From positions 307,131 through 371,130 of the forward strand of contig DEJS01000010.1 in the NCBI GenBank assembly GCA_002353485.1: a DNA stretch of 64,000 nucleotides, read 5' to 3'. The DNA comes from Prevotella sp. UBA2742 (GTDB lineage: Bacteria; Bacteroidota; Bacteroidia; Bacteroidales; Bacteroidaceae). A program made the position numbers and the translations under genes. A model generated the notes under the pieces. The model ran no database searches and had not been told where the DNA came from. It saw nothing but the letters and a program-made list of their open reading frames with translations. Shown here in pieces: positions 53,175 to 59,834 of this stretch. Each line of letters begins with the position of its first letter. Within the stretch, counting starts at the first letter, position 1.

Positions 53175-53204
53175 TGCTCACGGGGAAGGGATCCCGCGTG
53201 AGCA
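53175..53204. repeat. inverted repeat before the first lipoprotein gene
   Basis: TGCTCACG / CGTGAGCA arms enclose a GGGATCCC palindrome. The word TGCTCAC recurs in the hairpin at 51458 and the higB remnant. It may be a terminator for the microprotein transcript or a REP-like unit. Confidence 0.5.
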
Positions 53205-53256
53205 GAAAAATACATTTAGTGATATGTATTTTGACTCAACAATAAATATTCATAAT

Positions 53257-53706
53257 ATGAAACAACAAGTAGTATTACTGTTATTACTTTTATTAGTAGT
53301 GTTAGCATCTTGTAAAAACGAACCAAAGCAAGAAGTATATAACCCTTTTGCGACCCCAGAAGGTTGTGTTAAAGAATATCTGGATGCTAAGGATTCTTGT
53401 GATATGGTAAGAATGTTAAAATGCTTTTCTTATGAGCCAAAGTATGAGAGCTTTTTAAGAGAGCGTTTGCAACAAGATATGAACGGTTATGGAGACATAA
53501 TTAAATACTATAAAAAAGAGTATCCAAATTATTCATACAAAATCGATTCTGTAAAGTTAAAAGAAGAATATCCCAATTCCGCAGTAGTCACCGTTTTTTA
53601 TACTGAAATAAAAGATGATGTATATTCAAGCGATTATAGCTTAAATGTTGTCAAAGACTCAACGAATTGGAAAATAGAAGTACGATTAGGTTTTAGTACA
53701 CTATAG
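53257..53706 (+). CDS. AT-rich lipoprotein, NTF2/DUF4878-like
   Basis: The 149-residue lipoprotein has lipobox VVLASC (Cys19). The mature part (PFATPEGCVKEYLDAKDSCDMVRMLKCFSYEP ... YTEIKDDVYSSDYSLNVVKDSTNWKIE) resembles the NTF2-like DUF4878 lipoproteins, where a cone-shaped fold binds small ligands; I am not certain. The ATG at 53257 begins the signal, so the ATG at 53224 is not used. Base composition is far more AT-rich than flanking core genes, suggesting transfer. Its transcription start is not evident. Confidence 0.72.
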   Translation: MKQQVVLLLLLLLVVLASCKNEPKQEVYNPFATPEGCVKEYLDAKDSCDMVRMLKCFSYEPKYESFLRERLQQDMNGYGDIIKYYKKEYPNYSYKIDSVKLKEEYPNSAVVTVFYTEIKDDVYSSDYSLNVVKDSTNWKIEVRLGFSTL

Positions 53707-53758
53707 CCAAAGATTTTTAAAGTAACTAAATTATACTTGTAAGTATTGTAGATATTAA

Positions 53759-53789
53759 GCCGACGGGCAACGGTATATAAACGCCCACC
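53759..53789 (+). promoter_or_regulatory. predicted pseudoknot leader, copy 2
   Basis: GCCG (53759-53762), GGGC (53765-53768), CGGT (53771-53774) and GCCC (53783-53786) repeat copy 1 over about 31 nt with one change. C to T turns a G-C pair into G-U and so keeps stem 1. The start codon follows 10 nt after GCCC. The outer rival stems of copy 1 are absent here. Confidence 0.6.
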
Positions 53790-53796
53790 TATAACA

Positions 53797-54006
53797 ATGA
53801 AAAGAATTATAAGTTTATCATTCTTAATGGCTGTCTTTAGCCTTTGTGTAATGTCGTGTAGCGGAGGCTCGTCTTCAAGTTCCAGCGAGGGCTATGGTGA
53901 ATATCACAATGTAAATACTGGAGAAAGACAATCTTCTTACAAGGGAAGTGTTGAGCAGCAAGAAGATATTGCGACACTTGACAAGATGATAGATGAAGGA
54001 TATTAA
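53797..54006 (+). CDS. small lipoprotein
   Basis: The 69-residue protein has a signal (MKRIISLSFLMAVFSLCVMS) and lipobox Cys21, then a Ser/Gly run and a hydrophilic tail. I recognise no family. It is preceded by the pseudoknot leader, copy 2, and runs into the zinc-ribbon gene 16 nt on. AT-rich like its neighbours. Confidence 0.65.
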   Translation: MKRIISLSFLMAVFSLCVMSCSGGSSSSSSEGYGEYHNVNTGERQSSYKGSVEQQEDIATLDKMIDEGY

Positions 54007-54022
54007 TCAATGCGAAAGAGAT

Positions 54023-54229
54023 ATGAAAGCACCTTATTCATGTCCTATGTGCGGCGAAACGACAAAGTGGAAACAAGTCGATTCCTCTAAAAAAGGATTT
54101 AGTGTTGGTAAAGCTGTTGTTGGTGGATTCTTACTTGGGCCTGTCGGTTTGTTAGGCGGTGCATTAGGAAAGAGAAAAGCCTATTACTGCTGTGGAAAAT
54201 GCGGTTTTGAGCATGAGTATGATGGATAG
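54023..54229 (+). CDS. zinc-ribbon protein with glycine-rich hydrophobic hairpin
   Basis: The 68-residue product has CPMC near the N-terminus and CCGKC near the C-terminus, enough to form a four-Cys zinc site. They flank a Gly-rich hydrophobic stretch (GKAVVGGFLLGPVGLLGGALG) that looks like a glycine-zipper membrane hairpin. It is probably a membrane-associated small protein of unknown function. An ATG at 53993 would add ten residues and overlap the lipoprotein gene; either start is possible. Confidence 0.65.
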   Translation: MKAPYSCPMCGETTKWKQVDSSKKGFSVGKAVVGGFLLGPVGLLGGALGKRKAYYCCGKCGFEHEYDG

Positions 54230-54250
54230 TTAATTATTTATACTGCAATT

Positions 54251-54769
54251 ATGAAAACAAAAAACATTATTACAATCCTTTTTCTTGCTATTGTGCTAGT
54301 ATCATGCAGTAATAGCAGTGAACTTAGATTTCTTGGTAAGAATCTTAGTGTTTCATGCGAGGAGTTCGAGAAACACCTTGAAAAAAATGGATTCAAGCAT
54401 GAAGGAGGTCACACTTATAAAGGAGAATATCTCGGTGAGAAGGTTGAAGTAATATTAGACAAAGAGAAGAATGGACATTATACACATTTGACACTTATGC
54501 TTGTTTCAGGTGACATCAAAAAGTCTAAAAGATATTATGATAAAGTTTGTGAAGAAATAGGCAAAGAGCACAAGGGCTTTAAGGAAAGAGATAAGGAGAA
54601 AGACGATAATATTTCATATACTCAAGAATCTACAGGAAGACCAGTAAGTATTCCCACAAACAATAGAATAAAAGAGTATTATAACGGTAACGGAAAGGAA
54701 ATTTCTATATCATGTTATGATGCAGCAATACTTGCAACGGTCTTAGCTACTTTTGAATCCGACGATTAG
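54251..54769 (+). CDS. AT-rich lipoprotein of unknown function
   Basis: The 172-residue protein has lipobox VLVSC (Cys19) and a Lys/Glu-rich mature part with alternating strands (TYKGEYLGEKVEVILDKEKNGHYTHLTLML). No family recognised. It is the last of three lipoproteins within 1.6 kb, all AT-rich and in the same direction, and may form one operon with the pseudoknot-led genes. Confidence 0.68.
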   Translation: MKTKNIITILFLAIVLVSCSNSSELRFLGKNLSVSCEEFEKHLEKNGFKHEGGHTYKGEYLGEKVEVILDKEKNGHYTHLTLMLVSGDIKKSKRYYDKVCEEIGKEHKGFKERDKEKDDNISYTQESTGRPVSIPTNNRIKEYYNGNGKEISISCYDAAILATVLATFESDD

Positions 54770-55017
54770 GATGTTTGGTAAGTAAATCTAATCTCACTAG
54801 AGAGCACAGGGGACTGGTACTTGTCTCAACCGTGTGTTCGACGAGCCTACCAAGAAGGCACAACAGGGCAAAAGGAAACAGATAAAAGAAGTATTTATGG
54901 CAAGAGGCAAAGTAATCACCACCCACTTGAGGACGGGCGACCTAACGGCATCCGCACGGTATTCATCAGCAACAAGATTTGCGATATGACAGATGACATA
55001 TGACAATAAAGATATTT
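54770..55017. other. gap with decayed coding-like sequence and TGACAG copy
   Basis: Several short frames overlap, among them one ending in KVITTHLRTGDLTASARYSS, but none has a start, family or promoter I trust. The stretch CATCAGCAACAAGATTTGCG then a TGACAG-family copy (54987-55005) repeats the arrangement at 51351-51399. Confidence 0.4.
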
Positions 55018-55053
55018 CGGAGGACATCGTTTGGTGTTCTCCGTTTTTTTTTG
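55018..55053 (+). terminator. rho-independent terminator
   Basis: CGGAGGACA / TGTTCTCCG (9 pairs with one G-U, 8-nt loop) followed by nine T. It closes the lipoprotein region. Confidence 0.8.
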
Positions 55054-55061
55054 TATCTTTG
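55030..55061 (+). promoter_or_regulatory. upstream promoter of the structured-leader gene
   Basis: TTTG (55030-55033), 20 nt, TATCTTTG (55054-55061), overlapping the terminator just described. A second -7, TACCTTTG, lies at 55114-55121. Confidence 0.6.
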
Positions 55062-55113
55062 CAAATATCTATTAAAAATGACATCAAATGATTCAAAGAA
55101 CGAAAAATCTTTG

Positions 55114-55121
55114 TACCTTTG
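55114..55121 (+). promoter_or_regulatory. second promoter -7 before the structured leader
   Basis: TACCTTTG; predicted start near 55127, giving a 160-nt leader before the gene at 55287. Confidence 0.6.
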
Positions 55122-55127
55122 CATTTA

Positions 55128-55286
55128 TAGATTAAAAGAAAGATAAAACCTGTCAGCCCCCCGCGGAACCCGGACCTGCCCAGATGGTTGTGTAACAGGA
55201 TGTGCCATCGGCTTCGTGAAATAGCCGAAGACAGAGGCAGGCACCGCAGGACGAAGTAACTAACCCTTTAAAAAAAGCTCTATCAA
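55128..55286 (+). promoter_or_regulatory. structured GC-rich RNA leader, unknown class
   Basis: Within an AT-rich region this leader is GC-rich and can form a multibranch fold. GCGG pairs with CCGC outside, CCTGCC with GGCAGG next, and inside are two hairpins GATGG/CCATC and TCGGCT/AGCCGA back to back. It resembles no riboswitch I can name (no cobalamin, TPP, SAM or preQ1 motif), and lacks SRP or RNase P signatures. It could be a riboswitch, a protein-bound leader or a separate small RNA. Confidence 0.5.
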
Positions 55287-56039
55287 ATGAGCAGGAGACA
55301 TAAAGAAGAAACAGAAATTACGTACAAACCACAGGCGGTGGGGTCTCAAGAAGACTTCCACCTTGAGACAAGTTCAGAAGCCCCTAAGGATATTTATTCG
55401 GTATTAAGTGGGCTTACAGTAACAAAACGTGATGGAACCAAAAATCTATTCAGTCTTGACATAATTGCTAATGCAATTGTTAATGCATTCAAGCAAGATG
55501 TTATCGAGGTTGATGGTGATTGGGTGAAAATTCCTCGGAGTTATCTTGAGAAGTTTTGCTTTTTAGGACATATTGATGTTGACCGGTATGAAAGTGTTGA
55601 AGAAGACAAACCGAGAAAAGGAAGAAAATTCCTCAAACGACTCTTTGACAAAGTCAGCGACTCAAAAATAGTTGGCTTTTTCCGCGAAACCTTCCATGAG
55701 GTTAAGGAGAAAGCTTGCGAACTCTATGAAGATATGAAGCAGTATTGTGGCTGTTTCCTGAAAGGTTCGCACCAGGCATTCGCTCCTGACGATGACCCCT
55801 ATGGCAAAGTGTCGCACTATCACCGGATGCTAGAGAAAGAGATTCCTGACTGTCCATCGCGCAAATTGATAAACAATTGGCTCAAGTGGTTTAATGACTG
55901 GCGTCCCAGAGTTTTCGGGAAAGAAACGCCACGTGAGAAAAAGGAAAGATACAGACACTGGGTAGCAGAACAACTGATTGAATGGATTAAAAAACATCTG
56001 ATAGAGGTAGCTCCAGAATTCGCAGTCTGTACGGCATGA
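55287..56039 (+). CDS. unknown 250-residue soluble protein
   Basis: I recognise no family. The segment LTVTKRDGTKNLFSLDIIANAIVNAF (about 48-73) has the look of an ATP-cone start (KRDG ... F ... I ... AI ... A), a weak hint only. Later parts are Lys/Glu-rich helices with Cys pairs (CELYEDMKQYCGC) and a Trp-rich region (NNWLKWFNDWRPRVFGK). No signal or membrane span. It is monocistronic, between the structured leader and a terminator, and AT-rich. Confidence 0.65.
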   Translation: MSRRHKEETEITYKPQAVGSQEDFHLETSSEAPKDIYSVLSGLTVTKRDGTKNLFSLDIIANAIVNAFKQDVIEVDGDWVKIPRSYLEKFCFLGHIDVDRYESVEEDKPRKGRKFLKRLFDKVSDSKIVGFFRETFHEVKEKACELYEDMKQYCGCFLKGSHQAFAPDDDPYGKVSHYHRMLEKEIPDCPSRKLINNWLKWFNDWRPRVFGKETPREKKERYRHWVAEQLIEWIKKHLIEVAPEFAVCTA

Positions 56040-56045
56040 AGAAAG

Positions 56046-56075
56046 AGTGAGAATCGCAATGGTTCTCACTTTTTT
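56046..56075 (+). terminator. rho-independent terminator
   Basis: AGTGAGAATC / GGTTCTCACT (10 pairs with one G-U, 5-nt loop) followed by six T, 7 nt after the stop of the unknown gene. Confidence 0.88.
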
Positions 56076-56130
56076 AATGTTCCTCAATTGTTGGAAATAT
56101 ATTGGAAAGAATACATCCCCGAATAATGCC

Positions 56131-56169
56131 TACCTTTGCACCGCAGTCCTGAAAGTCAGGTTGTGGTGC
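56131..56169 (+). promoter_or_regulatory. promoter and operator-like palindrome for the OB-fold/DUF3987 pair
   Basis: TACCTTTG at 56131-56138. Overlapping its end is a nested inverted repeat: GCACCGCA (56138-56145) with TGTGGTGC (56162-56169), and inside CCTGA-AAG-TCAGG (56148-56160). Position over the transcription start suggests a repressor site. About 80 nt of leader follow before the first gene. Confidence 0.55.
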
Positions 56170-56249
56170 TTCTCTTTCTCCGGTGCACTGAAAAGGGGAG
56201 GTTGGGCATCGAGGCGCGTCTCACCTTTTTTTATTTAAATAAAAATAGG

Positions 56250-56537
56250 ATGAAGACAAATTTCTTCCGAGTAGTCTCGCAGACAGAAGCGAGCTACGTG
56301 CCCTCGCAGAAGACGGAGGGCGGCCAACTGGCCAAGTGTATGATCAGACTCAAGGAGTTTGGTGGTTCGAAGTACGGCGACGAGCTGGTGTGTACCATGC
56401 TGGGCAATAAGGCCCTGTGCCGGTTCTCTGAAGGTGATGTGGTGATGGCTTCCCTGCGTTTCCAGACTCACGAGGTGAATGGCGGGTGCTATCAGGACAT
56501 TCTGGTAAACGATATTGTTAAACTATTGAGCAGATAG
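56250..56537 (+). CDS. small OB-fold protein, DUF3127-like
   Basis: The 95-residue protein has a strand pattern and tail (CRFSEGDVVMASLRFQTHEVNGGCYQDILVNDIVKLL) resembling DUF3127, an OB-fold family that probably binds single-stranded nucleic acid. It lies 4 nt before the DUF3987 gene and likely forms a two-gene replication or DNA-processing unit with it. Start at the ATG after AAAAATAGG; the earlier ATG at 56136 overlaps the promoter. Confidence 0.65.
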   Translation: MKTNFFRVVSQTEASYVPSQKTEGGQLAKCMIRLKEFGGSKYGDELVCTMLGNKALCRFSEGDVVMASLRFQTHEVNGGCYQDILVNDIVKLLSR

Positions 56538-56541
56538 AAGC

Positions 56542-59055
56542 ATGGCAACTACAGACACTCAGATGGCAATTTTTGCAGTCAATCCCCGCAAGCGGGATAG
56601 TGAAGGGAAGGTCACAGAACAGTGCAGATCCCTTGATAAGGCTTGGCCGGCAACGGCTGTGCAGGTGTTGAACATGTTGCAGAGCCCTGAGCTGGCCAAG
56701 ACCCGCGACGAGCTGCGCACTCACTTCGACGAGAACAAAAAGCTGTGGGGGCTGGCCTACATCTGTCCGCAGTATGCGGGCTTCCGCAACAACCATCGTG
56801 CCCAGGAGGACATTCTGCCCGAGATGTTCACAAGCAAGACCTGCGCCGACATCGACGATCCCGAGAAGGCTCCCGAGGCCATCCGCCGCGCACTGGCCAT
56901 GAACGAGGACGAGATGTCGGAGTGGCACGACTCTGTGCTCTACGTCGAATACAGTACGCGCAAGCCGAAGTGCCACATCTGGATTCTGATGCCCAAGGGC
57001 AAGACCATCGAGGAGTCACAACGACAGTTCATCAGCGACCTGAACGACTACGGCGACTACGACCTGAAGGTGGAGGCTGACCCGCAGTGTTTCACGCCCG
57101 AAAGGCTTATCCTGATGACTGGCGACGAGGTGTACCGCTCGCCCAAGTGGCTCGAACCGCTGTCGGCAGAGGAGATTGAGGAGCGTCGCGAGGCTTTCCT
57201 GATGCGTGGCTTGGATGTGGACGGTCGTCCGCTGAAGAAGCCCGAGACCGCTCAGCACTCGGGTGCAAAAATCCCGCTGCCACCGGCAGTCACCACACAG
57301 CAGCCAGCTTCGACAGCGCAGCCAGCCACAACGGCACAGCCAGCCACACAGCCGACAGCCACGACGGCACAGCCAGTGGAGGTGACGGAGCGTATGCGCT
57401 TCATTGTCCGTGAGTGTCTGAAGGAGGCAGGGCTGACGGTGAACGACCTGAACGAGGAGGGCGGACGGCATAATGCCGTGAAGAGCATCCTGTCGGTAGG
57501 CATCACGCAGCTGATGAAGCAGGCCGACTTCATGGCCGTGATGAAGGAGCTGGCACCGCAGTACAGTGAGGAGAAGGAGTACCGGCAACTGGTCAGCGAC
57601 TTCTACGTCAAGTACACCGACGACAGCCAGAAGCTGACGCAGTTTCAGCGCCGCGTCTTTGCTCAGAGTCGCAAGATAAGCAGTGCGGCCAGTCCTGCCA
57701 AGACCGCTACCGCCCCAGCCGAAGAGACCCAGGCAGTGGTCTATGGCGACACGGCACCTCTGGCCGACATCTACGCAAGCACCGTGCCACCCAGGCTCTC
57801 GCCGAAGTCCATGCCCCGCTTTGTCAAGACCGCCACAGGACCAGTACCCAAAGAGGCCAAGGAAACGGCAGCACAGGCCATGTTCCCGCCGCTGGGCATG
57901 TACTGTGATGCCAAGTTCGAATACATCGACAGCACTCCGCGTGAACCGCGAGCCAACTGCCTGATAGTGGCTGGTACGGGCGGCGGCAAGGACTCCGCCA
58001 CCAAGCACATGCTGAAGCACCTGGAGCAGCCGCAGAAGGACGAGGACGCCCGCAGCCGCATCATTCTGGAAAAATACAAGGACACATGCCGCCGTATGAA
58101 CCAGAACGAAGACAAGCCCGAACGCCCCAACGTGGCCATCAGGAGTGTGGCTGCCGACATCACCAAGGCACGACTGGCCGAGCTGATGGCCGACTCGCAG
58201 GGCCGCATCATCCACACGCGCCTGGTGGAGTTCGAACAGTGGTTTGGCGTGGAAGGATGGAAGCCAGGGCCCAACTGTCCCTTCACCAATTTGAAGCTGG
58301 CCGACGACGAGGACAACCCCTTCGGTCAGGAACGCGTTGGCAGTCTGAGCATTACCTACCAAGGTCCGCTCAGCATCAACTGGAACGCGTCGACCACACC
58401 TGCCAAAGCACTCTACTACTTCCGCAACTGTATGGTGGACGGACCCATCAGTCGACTGACGCTGGCCACGGTGCCTGACAGCGGACTGGGTGCCCCCATG
58501 CCCAAGCACGGCAAGTACGACGAGAAGTACGACGCAGCCCTGAAGGTCTTCATCGACAATCTGCGCCAGGTGAAAGGCGAGGTGACTTGCCAGCCAGCCA
58601 TCCGCATGGCCAACCGCCTGAAGGAGGAACTCGACGACTTCGTGGTGAAGTCGGGCGACGAGGTGCTGAACAACCTGGGGCGCCGGGCACTGGTAGCCAC
58701 CTTCCGCAAGGCCTGTCTGCTCTATGCCGCCAACTGCAAGAAGTGGGAGAAAGCCATCGAGGGCTTCTGCCGCTGGAGCCTGCACTACGACCTGTGGCTG
58801 AAGCTGCACTTCTTTGGCGACCTGATACGCCATGCCGACAGTCAGGTGAAGACCTCGCGGCGCGGCCCAGCCAATCTGATAGACCAGATAGAGAAAGACG
58901 CTGACGGCATCTTCACCTTTCAGGCTGCTGTCACCATGCGGCTGAAGAACGGCAAGGACGAAGACGGCACGGGCAATCTGCTGAGCCAGTGGGTACGCCG
59001 TGGGCTGATAGAGCGGTTGGACGACAGCAGATACCGTATTCTGAAGAAGGCGTGA
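56542..59055 (+). CDS. VirE-N (BT4734-like) / DUF3987 protein
   Basis: The 837-residue protein typical of Bacteroidota accessory loci has an N-terminal primase-like VirE-N domain at about 25-225 (YICPQYAGFRNNHRAQED, DVYRSPKW-like end). A TAQPAT-rich linker spans about 251-281, and a DUF3987 ATPase-like domain begins near 460 with a Walker A variant G478-T-G-G-G-K483-D-S. Normally the residue after Lys is Ser/Thr; here Asp intervenes. A primase-helicase role in mobile-element replication is often assumed but not proven. GC-rich like core genes, unlike the region to its left. The OB-fold protein is encoded just before it. Confidence 0.78.
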   Translation: MATTDTQMAIFAVNPRKRDSEGKVTEQCRSLDKAWPATAVQVLNMLQSPELAKTRDELRTHFDENKKLWGLAYICPQYAGFRNNHRAQEDILPEMFTSKTCADIDDPEKAPEAIRRALAMNEDEMSEWHDSVLYVEYSTRKPKCHIWILMPKGKTIEESQRQFISDLNDYGDYDLKVEADPQCFTPERLILMTGDEVYRSPKWLEPLSAEEIEERREAFLMRGLDVDGRPLKKPETAQHSGAKIPLPPAVTTQQPASTAQPATTAQPATQPTATTAQPVEVTERMRFIVRECLKEAGLTVNDLNEEGGRHNAVKSILSVGITQLMKQADFMAVMKELAPQYSEEKEYRQLVSDFYVKYTDDSQKLTQFQRRVFAQSRKISSAASPAKTATAPAEETQAVVYGDTAPLADIYASTVPPRLSPKSMPRFVKTATGPVPKEAKETAAQAMFPPLGMYCDAKFEYIDSTPREPRANCLIVAGTGGGKDSATKHMLKHLEQPQKDEDARSRIILEKYKDTCRRMNQNEDKPERPNVAIRSVAADITKARLAELMADSQGRIIHTRLVEFEQWFGVEGWKPGPNCPFTNLKLADDEDNPFGQERVGSLSITYQGPLSINWNASTTPAKALYYFRNCMVDGPISRLTLATVPDSGLGAPMPKHGKYDEKYDAALKVFIDNLRQVKGEVTCQPAIRMANRLKEELDDFVVKSGDEVLNNLGRRALVATFRKACLLYAANCKKWEKAIEGFCRWSLHYDLWLKLHFFGDLIRHADSQVKTSRRGPANLIDQIEKDADGIFTFQAAVTMRLKNGKDEDGTGNLLSQWVRRGLIERLDDSRYRILKKA

Positions 59056-59103
59056 CAGATGACATTTCCAGCGCAAGAGTTTTCGTAATTCGGAATTTCT
59101 TCG

Positions 59104-59144
59104 TACCTTTGCAGCCGGTGCCGACTATTCAATAGCCGGTGCCG
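59104..59144 (+). promoter_or_regulatory. engB promoter followed by an 11-nt direct repeat
   Basis: TACCTTTG at 59104-59111, then AGCCGGTGCCG at 59113-59123 and again at 59134-59144 (21-nt spacing) in the leader. A TGACAG-family copy (59053-59066) covers the end of the previous gene. Confidence 0.65.
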
Positions 59145-59187
59145 GACTTATTTGTAACGTGAAAGAACAAAAAACAGGAATACGACG

Positions 59188-59790
59188 ATGGAAATAAAGC
59201 AAGCCGAATTTGCGCTGTCAGCCCCCATGGTGTCGATGTGCCCGAAGGACTCGAAGCCAGAATATGCCTTTATCGGTCGTTCGAATGTGGGCAAGTCAAG
59301 CCTGATCAACATGCTGACGAACAACAAGAAACTTGCCAAGACCTCGGCTACGCCGGGCAAGACCTTGTTGATTAACCACTTTATCATTAACAAGGAGTGG
59401 TACCTGGTGGACCTGCCCGGCTACGGCTATGCCAAGCGCTCGAAGAAGCAGGTGGACCAGCTGGACCAGATGATTCGCGGCTACATACTGCAGAGAGAAC
59501 AGCTGGTAAACGTCTTCGTGCTGGTGGACATACGGCTGGAGCCGCAGCAGATAGACCTGGATTTCATTGAGTGGCTCGGACTGTCGTCAATACCCTTCAG
59601 CATCGTCTTTACCAAGGCCGACAAGCTGACGCCCAACAAGGCACGCCAGGCCATGGAAGCATATAAGAAGACGCTGGCTGAGACGTGGGAGGAGATGCCA
59701 CCCATGTTTCTTACCTCGGCCGAGAAGAAAGAAGGCCGCGACCAGCTGCTGGACTACATCGGCCAGATTAACCAGTCGCTGACCCAGTAA
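59188..59790 (+). CDS. engB: ribosome-assembly GTPase EngB (YsxC/YihA)
   Basis: The 200-residue GTPase acts in large ribosomal subunit assembly. G1 is GRSNVGKSS (30-38), G2 region TSATPGKT, G3 DLPGYGYAK, G4 TKADKL and G5 near FLTSAEKK. Length is standard. It has its own promoter and is followed by an ABC-F gene after a 14-nt tandem repeat. Confidence 0.95.
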   Translation: MEIKQAEFALSAPMVSMCPKDSKPEYAFIGRSNVGKSSLINMLTNNKKLAKTSATPGKTLLINHFIINKEWYLVDLPGYGYAKRSKKQVDQLDQMIRGYILQREQLVNVFVLVDIRLEPQQIDLDFIEWLGLSSIPFSIVFTKADKLTPNKARQAMEAYKKTLAETWEEMPPMFLTSAEKKEGRDQLLDYIGQINQSLTQ

Positions 59791-59829
59791 ACTCTCAACT
59801 GTCAACTCTCAACTGTCAACTCTCAACTG
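59791..59829. repeat. 14-nt tandem repeat ACTCTCAACTGTCA
   Basis: Two full units (59791-59804, 59805-59818) and most of a third (59819-59829) fill the engB to ABC-F gap. The same words border the insert inside recQ (6391-6475). Confidence 0.85.
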
Positions 59830-59834
59830 AAAAG

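Noticed and set aside
54821..55003. 60-codon frame after the third lipoprotein
   Set aside because: No promoter, no family, and it ends inside a TGACAG repeat; several frames are equally open here, so it is listed only as possible decay.
55128..55286. Structured leader as SRP RNA, RNase P RNA, tmRNA or a retron msr
   Set aside because: I cannot find the SRP GGAAG tetraloop helix motif, the RNase P conserved core, a tRNA-like end, or a reverse transcriptase gene nearby.
57016..59076. Open frame of 686 codons on the minus strand opposite the DUF3987 gene
   Set aside because: Its translation is rich in His, Val and Leu with no domain, and it mirrors the codon phase of a clear plus-strand gene. 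Strong third-position bias here produces long antisense frames.
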